This document shows, piece after piece, positions 46,362-57,199 of a DNA stretch of 64,000 nucleotides. The translations under genes were made by a program, and so were the position numbers. The stretch comes from Lineus longissimus. Taxonomy: Eukaryota; Nemertea; Pilidiophora; Heteronemertea; Lineidae. Location of the stretch: assembly GCF_910592395.1 (NCBI RefSeq), contig NC_088316.1, positions 7,440,001 through 7,504,000 of the forward strand. Reading direction: 5' to 3'. Within the stretch, counting starts at the first letter, position 1. Each line of letters begins with the position of its first letter. Below the pieces are notes generated by a model. It worked only from the letters and a program-made list of their open reading frames with translations, made no database searches and was not told where the DNA came from.

Positions 46362-47595
46362 AAGGGAGACTATAGGCAGCAGCTAGGTAGGCAAGATAAA
46401 GTCATACAAATTTGCCAATAGAGGTCAGTCATATCTCTAGGCATGGCACCAGTCTCTCTTAGAGCACAGTTAACAGGCATTTGGTCTTAGTATTTGGGCA
46501 AGTACAGAATCAAGGCAGCTCAGAGAGCAATGATTGAACGATGCTGTGGACAAGTCCAAGGATACTGCATCAGTCACGACCAACTTCTCATCAGAAAGCG
46601 TCACCACCAGCATATTCAATGTTCAGTTCCAACCTGTACCAGTCCAATGTACGCCTGTCATGGTCAGCAGTGGTCAGCTTAGCGCGATATGGAACATTCT
46701 TCCGAAACTCAAGCGAGGGAAGTCTGCTCATTAGCCTATCTCGCGCACTGCTCCTTCTTGTCAAACATCGTAGTGAAATCGTGGTACAGTGGGGCGTCCT
46801 CGAGGATTGCAGCTGGTCGGACAGACGTGAGGTGGAATGTGGGCGGCTGCACTTCTTCGTTGATGTGCGATGGCAGATAGCACAGTTGTTGCGTTGCATG
46901 ACAGCTGAAAGTGAATGTGATATCATAGAACTGAGGCGTTTGCAATGAGACTATAGGTGAAGTAGAAGCAAGGAGTGAAATGGGCCATCTTCCAGTGACT
47001 AATATACAGAGTAAGGGCACTGGGTGTTGTTAGATTCAGCATTGAATGTATTCCTCATACAAGCGTGAATAGTGTGGACATACAGTGAGAGGTGAGAGAC
47101 CCCTATTGACTACTTCTTGCCATGGAATATGAAGAAATTGAAGTTGTAGGCATGGAATATGAAAAATTATTCAACGGTGAAAGACATTATTCCATGAGGC
47201 TTTGCCGTGATCGCAAAGGACGCGACGCGATTGGTTCACATGCTAATGAGGTATGATAATGATAATTACCTCTATAATGCCACTTGGATAGCGACTGTGT
47301 CGTTGATTGCAACAGTGGTCTATGTCAATGTGTGCCTGTAATGTCAATGAAGTATGATGAGGTGATGACGATAGTGCAATTATTAAATATTGGCAAGAGA
47401 TCATACTACAACATAGGTCTTGTTTTTGACAGATGACTGTGCGACATTCCCATTGGGTCTTGTTAGAGTCAGCGCTGCATGTATTCCTTGTACAAGCTTG
47501 AATAGTTGTGACGGACTTTGAGGGGTGAGAGACCCCTATCGGCTACTTCGGCTAACTTTATCTTGCCTACCTAGCTGCTAGCAATAGTGCCCCTT
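46362..47595. mobile_element. MITE-like element with ~40-bp inverted repeats and TA flanks
   Basis: The left end, after TA at 46360-46361, reads AAGGGAGACTATAGGCAGCA and continues AGCTAGGTAGGCAAGATAAA. The right end, before TA at 47596-47597, reads in reverse complement AAGGGGCACTATTGCTAGCA with the same continuation. TA flanks and this size fit a non-autonomous Tc1/mariner-type element. No transposase is seen. Confidence 0.75.
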
Positions 47596-49189
47596 TATCA
47601 AGACTGAAACCCACTGTGCGGGGCTAAGAAATTATCTTTATAATCCTAGTTGGATAACCACTGTGTAGATGATTTGAAGAGTGCTCTGTGGATGTGTGCC
47701 TGTAATGTCAATGAAAGTATGATGAGGTGATGACGATAGTGGAATGACGAAATATTGGAAAGAGATCTATTCCTAGAAGAACATATGTCCTGTTTTGACT
47801 AGGTGGCGCATTTTAGAATCAGCAGTGAGCACTGTGTGTAACATGGTGGAGGCAGCGGAGATAATAACTGTGTCGAAAGTATTGTTATTGGGCCTTCCCT
47901 AGGCCCATGGGGTTAAATTTACAATCCACGATTGAAAAGACGTAGTTTGATCGCATTCAACTATAAATCCATTGAACAGTTGTGTTCCTTTAGTCAACCG
48001 ATGACCTTTTGTTGGGCCATGATCGGGGATTGTAAACTGTAAATGTATTATGGACTGGGAGACGGGGGAAACACAAGTGAAATAGACCAAAACAAGTGAT
48101 TTTGGGGCTTTGGTTTAGACGCATGCCCCACATGCGCCATGCGGGATTATACGGTTCATGTGAAGTTGTTGACATCTACATGATCTAGTGCTGTTATTGG
48201 TCATGGTACATGGTAGGCCTAATCATCATGGCTATATGTTTCAGGAAAAGCTCGGAGTAAAATGAACTGCCGATGAATAATGATGTTGTTCATGTTTACC
48301 ATGTTTACTAGTACATAGCCATAGGGTATGCACTGGCCAATAATAAGTGACGGTGACCCGTTATAAATGTTCGCCAGCTTCGCTTTTTTGCCGCTACGCG
48401 GCGCGTTGGGCCCTTGCGTCACGTTTGGGTATGACGGTCTTAGCTGCAGTAGACGCTATAATCTCAATTTCGGGAAACCGGCTGTAATCATCAATGAGTA
48501 CCATCAAGTAATCAGCTGTCGGCACGGGTAGTGGGCCAAAGAAATCGATGGACGTTTCTTTCCATGCTGACTTCGGGAGTGGCGTCATCTTCAGCGGCTC
48601 CGGTTTTTCAGCTCCACGGCTGCTGGCGGCTTGACAGGGTAAACATTGTCGGACTTCTTCTTCGACCAGGGCGTCAATACCAGGAAACCATATCTTCTCA
48701 CGTAAGAGGCTCTTCGTCTTTACTATACCTTGGTGACCAACGTGTGCCAACTCAACTGCTCTCTTCTGGAGTGTCTTCGGAATCACTAGGCGGGAACATG
48801 TCATCATGGCACCATTATGGACAGCAAATTGATCTCTCTGGAGGTAGAAAGGTCTCATGGTGTCATCACGTTTCGGCCAATTACCAGTTTCGATGGATTT
48901 CTTCACTTTCTGCAGTACAGGATCAGCATTGGTACAGGCTTGAACTTCATCAAATGTCATCGCCTTCGGGATAGCATTTGTACACAGGTAGTTGATGTAC
49001 AAATAATCATCGGTGTGGTCTGGATCATCTGAGCTGGCTACAGGGTGTCGGCTCATAAAATCGGCTGGGTTTTTGTCGTCTTTACCAGGGCGATACTCTA
49101 GGGTACAATTATACGGCATGAGTCGTAATCTCCATCGCTCGATTCTGGCTGAGGCAGGCTTACGGCTGTTGAAAATACCAATCAAAGGC

Positions 49190-50354
49190 TTATGGTCTGT
49201 GAAGATCTTGAATGACTTGGAACCATACAAATGGATGGAAATGCTCCAGGGACCATACTACAGCTAGCATCTCACGTTCTGTCTGTGAGTATCTCGTCTC
49301 TACATCGGTGAGGATTTTGCTACCATAACTGATGACTTTTCCTCGCTGTGTTAACATTGCTCCTAATCCTTTGGGGCTGGTGTCTACGGCTACTTCAACA
49401 TCAATATCTGGATTGTAGTATGACATGACCTTGGCTCCTGTAAGGGCTTCCTTCAAGTCGTTCAGGGCTTTGTCGTGTTCTTCAGTCCATTCCCACTTGG
49501 TGTCTTGTCTTGTCAGTTCACGAAGTGGGGCTGTGATATGAGCATAGTCTGGTATAAATCGTGAGAGGTACTGCACCATTCCTAAGAGGGACTTGACTCC
49601 ACTGGCGTCTTGCAGGGGCTGGGGCGTCTACGATCGTCGGTATCTTCTTGGGATCAGGTGAGATTCCTTCGGAGTTAAAAATATGACCATAGAACTTGAC
49701 TTGGGACTAGTAGAAGTGACACTTCGGTAAATTCAGGACTACACCGTGTTCTTTAAGTCTTTTCAGTACTGCTTTCAGGTTCTTGTCATGCTCCTTGCGA
49801 TTCTTGCCAAATATGATGATGTCATCTGATATATTCTTGCAGCCGGGTAGACCATGCAAAATTTCAGCGATGGCATTCTGGAAAATTTCTGATGCAGCAT
49901 TTATGCCAAAGAACAGTCTCTTGTATCGTTTCAAACCAAGGTGTGTTGAAAAAGTTGTGATGTATCTGCTCTCAGGGGCCAGTTCCAATTGATGATAAGC
50001 ACTCCTCATATCTAGTGTGCTGAACACCGTAGCACCATTCAAATCATTCACCAAGTCATCTAATGTGGGCATCAAGTGTCTTTCACGCTGTATGGCTTTA
50101 TTTGCTTCCCTCATGTCCACGCATATTCTTATTCCTCCTGATTACTTCGGGACTACTACAATCGGGCTTATCCAGGGTGTCGGACCCTCGACGTCCTCAA
50201 GTATGTCCTGAGCGTCTAGTCTTTCTACTTCTTTCTCTGTATCCTTCCTGATATGAAACTCTATGCGCCTGTGGGGTTGCTGTTTTGGCTTGACAGACTC
50301 ATCGATATGAAGCTTCACTGATCTGTTCTTTATTTTACCAATTCCTTCAAACAT
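49190..50354 (-). pseudogene. Gypsy reverse transcriptase and RNase H
   Basis: RT begins with a region ending GPTPWISPIVVVPK (50142-50354) and continues at 50120 with DMREANKAI, motif A FSTLDMRSAYHQLEL, FFGINAASEIF and the catalytic box NISDDIIIF, where the usual YxDD/FxDD start residue is replaced by Ile-Ser. The frame closes at 49707. The RNase H part (49579-49190) shows VEVAVDTSPKGLGAML and TEREMLAVVW. The junctions between these parts require stops or frame changes near 50130, 49700 and 49200. Confidence 0.9.
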
Positions 50355-50877
50355 GTCGCCAAACTCGCTGAGACCTTCTGGTAACTTGGGGGTGACTTTT
50401 GACTTCGTTCACAATATGGAGTATGCCAAGAGCTGTGGCAGTCGATCGCCCGAGCAAATTTCCACTGTTACCTTCTGTTACGTAGAAATTGCAGAACTTT
50501 GATTCAGCTTTGAACCTGGCTGTCGTCTTGAACATCCCTTTCAAAAGCATTGGGTCTTTACTACCATAAGTGTTTATGCTGGTGTCTGGAGGCTGGAGTT
50601 GTAGATTTGGCTTCACACGGCGGATGACTTTAAAGGTTTGGGCATCAACGACGTTCACAGAGGCTCCAGAGTCGACCATCATCGGAATCTTGGTGTATCT
50701 GTCTTTCTTTCCAATGGTTATAGTGCAAATGTTAGGCTTGGTAGGGCTACGGGCTTGCGCACAGAAAACATAGTCATCTTCAACTACGTTGTTGTCCTCG
50801 ATGGTTAAGGCATTGGCGTTATGGGCACTCTGCTTAGATTGGTTCTTGCTGCGGCAAACTCTTCCAAAATGGTTCAA
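50347..50877 (-). CDS. Gypsy aspartic protease region
   Basis: The frame contains PMMVDSGASVNVVDAQTF, the DSGA active-site motif of retroviral-type aspartic proteases, at about residues 65-82. It is preceded by the end of the second zinc knuckle and followed by NLLGRSTATALGIL, the usual 'LLGR...LGI' region. It processes Gag-Pol in intact elements. Confidence 0.88.
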   Translation of the reverse strand: MNHFGRVCRSKNQSKQSAHNANALTIEDNNVVEDDYVFCAQARSPTKPNICTITIGKKDRYTKIPMMVDSGASVNVVDAQTFKVIRRVKPNLQLQPPDTSINTYGSKDPMLLKGMFKTTARFKAESKFCNFYVTEGNSGNLLGRSTATALGILHIVNEVKSHPQVTRRSQRVWRHV

Positions 50878-51750
50878 TTTGTTGCAAACATAACATTCTT
50901 TTCCATTGGCAGGGCATCTGTCTTGGTCTCTGTGTGGTTTTCCACCACATCGTTTGCATTGATGTTGACTTTGAGGGACCTTGGCTTGGCGGAAATCACG
51001 ATTGTCGGTGACCCTGAACTCTTGAGTATCATGCTGTCTGCGATCATTGGGTCTTGACTTTGAACGAAATCTTCTGCTGGGAAACTTTCTCCGGTTTGAT
51101 GATCTTCCTCGGCGTGATTGGGAATCCGTCTAAACTTTGTGAATTTGGTCCTTAGTACCGGTTCCTGATTCTAAAGTCGATGCTTGTGCCTCGCTGATTT
51201 CAAATGCACGCCCGGTTTCTAACATTTTCTTCAAATTGAGGTCCTCTCTGAGTGCTTCTCGGCGGAGTTGGTTATTCCTAGTTCCTGTGATGATCTGAGC
51301 GGCAATTTCTTTGTCGATATCGTTGAAGTCGCAGGTTTTTGCCAACTGTCGCAATCTGTTTTGGTATGCATCAATATTTTCATCAGCAGCTTGGGTCGCT
51401 TGTCTGAACTTGAAAACTTCAAACGCAACATTACGCTTAGGCTGAAAGTAGGCTGTTACCTTAGCCTTCGCTGTCTCGTAGTCTTCATCGCCTCCGGTCT
51501 CCGGGAGAGTGTCAAAAATCTCATCAGTATCTGGGCCTGCGAAATGTAGGAGAAGTGCTCTTTTCCTAGCTGGGTTGGCGATTCCAATACCGGTAATTAG
51601 CCGTTCAAACCTCTTTAACCATTTGTCCCATCTCTGGCCAACGTTGTTGTCAGGTTGCAGCTCAAATGTGGGAAAATTTGGCAGTGTCAGTACTTGTTCT
51701 ACTACAGGGGCTGCAGCAGCAGGTGCAGGTGCGTGATCGGGATCGGGCAT
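50860..51750 (-). pseudogene. Gypsy Gag (capsid and two zinc knuckles)
   Basis: The frame at 51750-51130 starts MPDPDHAPAP and has a capsid-like helical region with the RW..W..RFE pattern (GQRWDKWLKRFERLITG) and QNRLRQLAKTCDF. After a stop at 51130, an Arg/Ser-rich segment follows in another frame. Two CCHC knuckles lie at about 50955-50868 (CKRCGGKPHRDQDRC and CYVCNKLNHFGRVC). It packages element RNA in intact copies. Confidence 0.85.
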
Positions 51751-51859
51751 CTTTGCGGTTCGATTTTAGCACCGTATTTCAATATTTCGAGGCATCTACG
51801 CGCTTTATGGGTTCTCTAGACTCTTTTCTTACTAGTTTTCATTGCTTTTGTTAGCAGTT

Positions 51860-51879
51860 TGTGCTCCTCGTCGCCAAAA
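51860..51879 (-). promoter_or_regulatory. Gypsy primer binding site
   Basis: On the element strand TTTTGGCGACGAGGAGCAC follows directly after the LTR end ...ATGACA. A 'TGGCGACGAGG' stretch immediately after the LTR is the usual layout for priming of minus-strand synthesis; the tRNA is not identified. Confidence 0.65.
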
Positions 51880-52001
51880 TGTCATATTTATGGCCCCATA
51901 TATTAGTAGAAACGCAGATCTGTCAAAATCGGTTTATTAACATACGACAACAACAACGGATATACCGGGTGTTACAGAAACAATGCTACATGAACATTAC
52001 A
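51880..52001 (-). repeat. Gypsy 5' LTR, truncated
   Basis: These 122 bp match 44584-44705 with few differences. The remaining 470 or so bp of the LTR are missing, and BEL LTR sequence starts at 52002. Confidence 0.88.
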
Positions 52002-52156
52002 GATGAGATCCAGTTGTCTTCGGCCCATCACGGCCCGTGTAGAATTGATTTGTGAGTTTATGGAAGAAACAACAACCATTTTTAGAAAAACACATTTTAT
52101 CCGATTCCTTGACAGAAAAAGCGACAAAGAACAATAACGAAGAAATATCCTCAATA
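52002..52156 (+). repeat. BEL/Pao 5' LTR, truncated
   Basis: About 155 bp from GATGAGATCCAGTTG to TCCTCAATA match 61629-61784 with few differences. The outer part of the LTR is missing at the junction with the Gypsy LTR. Confidence 0.85.
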
Positions 52157-52420
52157 TTTGGTAGCAGACCGTAGTTTGACATTTATACGATCTACGGAAG
52201 GAGGAAATTAGAGGAAAAAAGAACTAAAAATAAGAAAAATTAGATGCTGAAAAAGAGTATTCAAGCAGTAAAATTGTCGCCATCGACCATGTGCTTTATG
52301 TAGGTAGGAAGTGTACACCGTGTAATGTACTGTACGTCATGTATGTCCAGTCCGAGAGGATTTGAACTGTAGCTGCTTGATTGATGACAATTTGAACACC
52401 GTCACAGAGAATTGAAGAAC

Positions 52421-53506
52421 ATGGCGACGAACGGTCCTAGTGGAGACAAAGGGTATGTAATTGCAGATCTAGATGGAGAAAATCAAGGAATCAGCGGCTT
52501 CAACAATGGCATGGGAGACCATGATAAAGATGTTCCAGATGAATACACTACACCCAACAAAGGGCAGAACACTGGGCCACGAAGTACCGAAGGAGTGATT
52601 ACGAGAAATGTAATCAGCGGGAATAAGTCGGCCGTGAGCAAGGCTGTTAGCAAACTGAGCAAAGCAGTCGTGCAAAAGAAATCTGAGGAAGAAATCGAGA
52701 ATCTTGAGGAAGATGTGAGGACATAACTTAGCCGAGTTATCGACCGATTAGAGAGATTTGGAGCACAGGATGACTTGAACAACAAGATGGTTGATGAGAT
52801 GGTGGACTATGAAAAGAATGGTAATATGGAGTTATCATGAATCATGAAAATGCACGAGATGGTAATCCTGGGGCAGACACGCAATCAAAGGAAGCTGATG
52901 TGGTCAAACATCCCGAGAAAAGGGAAGAAAGTCAAAGACAGTCTACAACAGATCGATACTCCGTGTTGACTGATACAGACCCAAGAGCCAGGAGAGATTT
53001 TACAGCACCACAGGCCTTCGGTTACAGCGATACCCAGGGACAGGAAGTGTTGTACACAGCTCCATAAAGCCAGAATGCTGGGATGTATGGGGCAAATTCG
53101 CCTGGATATAGAACGGAGCCACCACACTCAAGACAAGACCACCCTATGATGCAACAGGGAGGGTTGACACAGCCCTACATGTATGATGACGGAGCCAGTT
53201 TTCGCGGGTCTTATCACTAAGTGCCGATTTACTAGCTTCCAACGATTGCACACACGCAAAAGCTTATTTATTACGAAAGTTGAGATAATAACAAAATATC
53301 TGGGAGCCATACATACGTGTATCAATTTCTTCTCTGGAAACGAAGTGACGCGCGAGAAAACGGGAAAAAACGGGATTTCGTGACAAGTTCAAAGCCATGA
53401 CACTCAGCAACAAGTGGAGTGCAGTCAAGCAAAAGGGACTTTGCAAGATATGTCTGAACCCAGGACATATGGCCTTTAATTGTCATTCCAAGAAAGAAGG
53501 ATACTC
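52421..53506 (+). pseudogene. BEL/Pao Gag, broken
   Basis: The ATG at 52421 opens MATNGPSGDKGYVIADL. This frame stops near 52724, and further open sequence with charged, Gln/Pro-rich segments follows to 53220. A zinc knuckle CKICLNPGHMAFNC (53440-53485) is in a later frame, preceded by LSNKWSAVKQKGL, and it is cut by the LINE at 53507. Gag continues at 56627 with HHYLLRKDGDRS. The region between about 53220 and 53390 does not read as Gag and may be deleted or diverged. Confidence 0.75.
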
Positions 53507-56500
53507 CAGGCTGTGAACTTTCAGAATCTCAATTTGTGAACATTGCATGTAAAGATGTCTTGGATGGACGTGTTCACCCAAGACTGAGTACGTGCCTAAT
53601 CAACACCAGATCAGTTAAAAACAAAACGGTATCTCTGGCGGACTACATACTTTCCAACGAGTTCGATGTGGTTGCTATCACGGAAACGTGGCTTTGGAGT
53701 TCATACGACAAACAATGCATTGGTGAATTCGTCCCGCAAGGTTATGATATCTTGCATATCCCACGCCAGAATGAGCGCGTAGGAGGTGGGGTTGCTATCG
53801 TTTTCAAGGCTTCCCTGCCTGTCACGATTGTTGAGTCAACAGCGAATGAACTATATACTCATTTTGAATATATGGACTGTAGGTTTCAGCTACCTCAGGG
53901 AGGAGTTCTAATATCGATAATTTATCGCCCTCCTCCGACCATGGAGAACGGACTACGAAATTCTGTGTTTTTTGACGAATGGGATGACTACATTGTCAGA
54001 CACGGAGGGTCATCCTCGGAATCTCTCCTTGTCGGAGAGCTCAATTTTCATCTCGATGTCCCGGATGACTCTGATGCGCGGCGCTTTTTGAGTATTCTGG
54101 ATGCCAATGGTCTTCGTCGACACGTGACAGGTCCAACCCATAAAAGGGGCACACATTAGACGTTGTTTTAACAAAGGACACGAGTGACCTTGTGACAAAT
54201 GTATCTGTTACGAAACCAGGCCTTTTCAATTCCGATGGCAACCTGTCAAGTGACCATTTTGCCGTATCTTTCGACACAATGTACGACAAGCCAAGGAATC
54301 TAAAGCATGAGGTATCGTACCGAAAGCTGCGAGCTATTGACACTGACGCCTTCAGAAATGACACCAGGGAGTCAGCAGGGTTCAATTTGAAGAAGGGATC
54401 TTCAGATGATTTAGTGGAAGCATACACATCGAGTGTTAAGACGCTGATCAATTCCCATGCCCCAGTTTGTAAAAGGACCATCCATCTGCGTCCAAACGCA
54501 CCATGGTATACCGAGGAATTACGTGACGCAAAGCAGGAACGCCGACGTCTCGAAAGACTGTGGAGAAGAACTAAACTCGAGGTCCATCGCCAAATGTTTC
54601 AAGCACAGTGTCGTTCAGTTAACATGATGTTACTGGATACAAGACGATCGTATTTCAAAGATAAGCTCGCCCAGTGCGATGGAAACCAACGGAAAATCAA
54701 CCAGGTAGCGAAACATCATCTGGGAGATTCGAAAAAGCCAGTGCTACCGGAACACGATTCAAAAAGTGAACTTGCTGAAAGATTTAACGCTTTCTTCTCT
54801 GAAAAGATTGTTAAGATCCGCAATGAAATGCAACGTCTGCCAAACATTCCTGAAACACCTGCTTGTAACTTGTGCAGTGAACTTTCAGTCTTCAATCCAG
54901 CTACAGAGGAGGAGATAAGAAAGACCATCATGTCCAGTGCGTCAAAGTCATGTGCCCTTGATCCTTTACCAACATGGCTTCTTAAGGACTCAGTTGATGA
55001 ATTTGTTCCCATAATCACCAAAATTGTAAATCAGTCCATGTCCGTAGTTCCCATGGACATAAAATATGCACATATTCGACCATTGCTAAAAAAAAGGCAG
55101 GCTTAGATAAGGACACTCTAAAGAACTACCGTCCCGTATCTAATCTTAGTTTTGTTTCGAAAGTTCTTGAAAAGGTTGTGGCCAAAAGATTGGACAATCA
55201 CCTGCAAGCTAACTCTCTACGCGAGCAATACCAAAGTGCTTACAGCCCGTTCTATTCTACGGAAACTGCTCTGCTTCGTGTTCAGTCGGACATTCTTGAC
55301 GCCCTCAACAAAGGAAATGCAGCTGTTCTAGTAATGTTAGACCTTTCAGCCGCCTTTGACACGCTTGATCATAATATCCTTTTGGAACGGTTACGTGTGC
55401 ATTTCAATATCAAGAGTGTAGCCCTCCAGTGGTTCAGCTCATATCTGAACGACCGCTACCAGTCTGTCAAGATTGATGATGAAGTTTCGTGTCAGAGATT
55501 ACTTCAGTTCGGAGTACCTCAGGGGTCGGCCCTCGGCCCAAAACTATATACAATGTACACCAAGCCTTTGGTAGATTAAATTAGATGACATGGACTTAAC
55601 TATCATTTCTATGCGGACGACACGCAGCTGTACATTTTTCTGGAGAAGAACAATGAGATGAGTCAAACCATTCAGATTCAGCGACTTGAAGCGTGCGTTA
55701 GTGAGATTGGTACGTGGATGGAGAGCAACCTTTTGAAACTAAAGGGTGATAAAACTGAAGTTATGCTGTATACTTCCAAATTTTCCCGTGGTGACCCGAT
55801 CGCCGTGAATGTAAACACTGACGGATTGTCTATTGGTCCAGCCGAATCAGTAAGAAATCTCGGTGTTGTTTACGATCGACACTTATCGATGGAAAAACAC
55901 GTGAACAATGTTAGTAGAGCGTACTATATGTACAATATTGGCAGAATTCGCAAATCAGTAACTCCAAGTGCAACAAAGTTTCTTATTCATGGACTTGTCA
56001 CATCACGGCTGGATTATTGCAATGCATTGTTGAATGGTCTTCCTGACACCACAATTCGCCGACTCCAACGGGTTCAAAACATGGCAGCCAGGATTATTAC
56101 CAGAACCAAACGAAATGAACACATCACTCAGTTCTAAAAACACACCATTGGCTGCCGGTCAAATATAGAATTTTATTCAAGGTCTTATCACATGTTTTCC
56201 GCGCACTTCACAGAACAGCACCATCATATTTATCGGGTCTAGTCAATCGTTACCAGCCAACTAGGCCACTGCGCTCAGAATTTAAACATAAATTAATTGT
56301 TCCTAGGACAAAAATGGAGAGCGGTCATTTCAGTTTAGTGGACCATACTTGTGGAACTCTCTGCCCGAGGATATAGTTGTGATGAATGACTCCAAATCTT
56401 TCAGGCGTGCCTTGAAAACCCACCTTTTTAAATTAGCTTTTGACCCATAACTCTTTTGGATACTTTTACTTGGACACTTTTTACTTTTTACTTGTTAAGA

Positions 56501-56626
56501 TATTCATCTTTTTAAATTTATTTTCGCGATGGACATTTTAAAATGTTATAATCTCTGGATAGTGCCCTGGAGCAAGCCTAGAGCTTGGACATGGCACTAT
56601 AATATGCTGTATTTTATTATTATTAT
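53507..56626 (+). mobile_element. CR1/L2-like LINE inserted in BEL gag
   Basis: A 3.1-kb copy ends in an (ATT)n tract. It is flanked by TACTC at 53502-53506 and 56627-56631. The Gag reading is continuous across the removed LINE, which confirms the insertion point. It encodes an endonuclease and a reverse transcriptase with several breaks. Confidence 0.88.
53536..56447 (+). pseudogene. LINE ORF2: AP endonuclease and reverse transcriptase
   Basis: The endonuclease frame (53536-54159) shows STCLINTRSVKNKT, VVAITETWLWSS and SIIYRPPP, and a GELNFHLD segment where GDFN is usual. After a shift near 54160 it continues with GNLSSDHFAVSF. The frame ends at 55106 in a KKRQA stop. RT resumes at about 55110-55579 with MLDLSAAFDTLDH and GVPQGSALGP. 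A stop near 55577 precedes the YADD region (about 55610). 55658-56137 carries the RT C-terminal part, and the last segment ends THLFKLAFDP near 56447. At least four breaks show it is inactive. Confidence 0.88.
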
Positions 56627-57118
56627 TACTCTCACCATTATCTGCTGAGAAAGGATGGAGACCGATCTACGCCTAGCAGAGTTAGAGAAGGGAACAGATC
56701 TAGGTCAGAGGGGAACCAAGAAAAGTCCGGTCAAGTACCACAGACCGCAAAAACAGAGAAAACCGATCAGAATCACTCAAATGTGGGACATTACGTATCA
56801 CTTAGGACGGTACCAGTCCTTATCAGCCAGGGTGAATTAACAGTAAGAACAGTGGCCATGTTGGATGATGGATCATCGGAAAGTTACGTATTAGAAGATC
56901 TGGTCCACGAACTAAAATTAGAAGTTCAAGAACAAGTTAAGAAAACGTCATTAGTATTTGGGGACAGGGAGGTAACTTACCAATCAATGCGAGTAGACAA
57001 CCTCACCATACAAGGAGCGGAGGAAGAAGAGAAGATACAGATTCCGAGCGTTTGGAGCCATCCGATCCTGATTGATAATGCACCAGTTGTAAATTGGCAA
57101 GAAGCCTCAGCAGACTGA
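56627..57118 (+). pseudogene. BEL/Pao Gag end and protease
   Basis: A frame continues Gag after the LINE and enters the protease with GHYVSLRTVPVLIS and VAMLDDGSSESYVLEDL. DDGSS replaces the more common DSGS/DTGS active-site motif, as is frequent in BEL/Pao. The frame stops at 57118. Confidence 0.8.
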
Positions 57119-57199
57119 GAACACCTAAAGGGGATACCTTTCCCAAAACATCAGAAGAAAAGGAGAGTTGGGATCCTGCTTTGAAATAGATACCCCTAT

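Larger units (their letters stand above)
46012..48424. mobile_element. Composite insertion within the Gypsy integrase
   Basis: About 2.4 kb has no similarity to the integrase, which is readable on either side. It contains a perfect 25-bp hairpin (46063-46124) and a TA-flanked inverted-repeat element (46362-47595). No clear terminal repeats were found at its outer edges, so its class is unknown. Frames inside (46494-46948 and 47899-48175) have no recognised domain. Confidence 0.65.
45345..49230 (-). pseudogene. Gypsy RNase H end and integrase, split by an insertion
   Basis: The first part (49230-48425) begins in RNase H (FKIFTDHKPLIGIF) and continues into the integrase zinc region (HVGHQGIVKTKSLLR, then CLPCQA) and the first Asp (KETSIDFFGPLP). 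The frame is cut at about 48425 by the 2.4-kb insertion. The remainder resumes at 46011 with LKSDNGPPFNGKDF (second Asp), then the Glu region (around 45855, frame broken there by a stop) and a C-terminal GDAVLVRQRR segment to 45345. The breaks show the copy is dead. Confidence 0.9.
44584..52001 (-). mobile_element. Gypsy/Ty3-type LTR retrotransposon
   Basis: The element runs on the minus strand from the LTR fragment at 51880-52001 through gag, protease, RT, RNase H and integrase to the LTR at 44584-45178. The order RT-RH-IN is that of Gypsy elements. The upstream LTR is truncated at 52001, and the integrase is split by 46012-48424. Several frameshifts show that the copy is inactive. Confidence 0.93.

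Noticed and set aside
48531-48974. 147-codon plus-strand frame
   Set aside because: Antisense to the Gypsy integrase.
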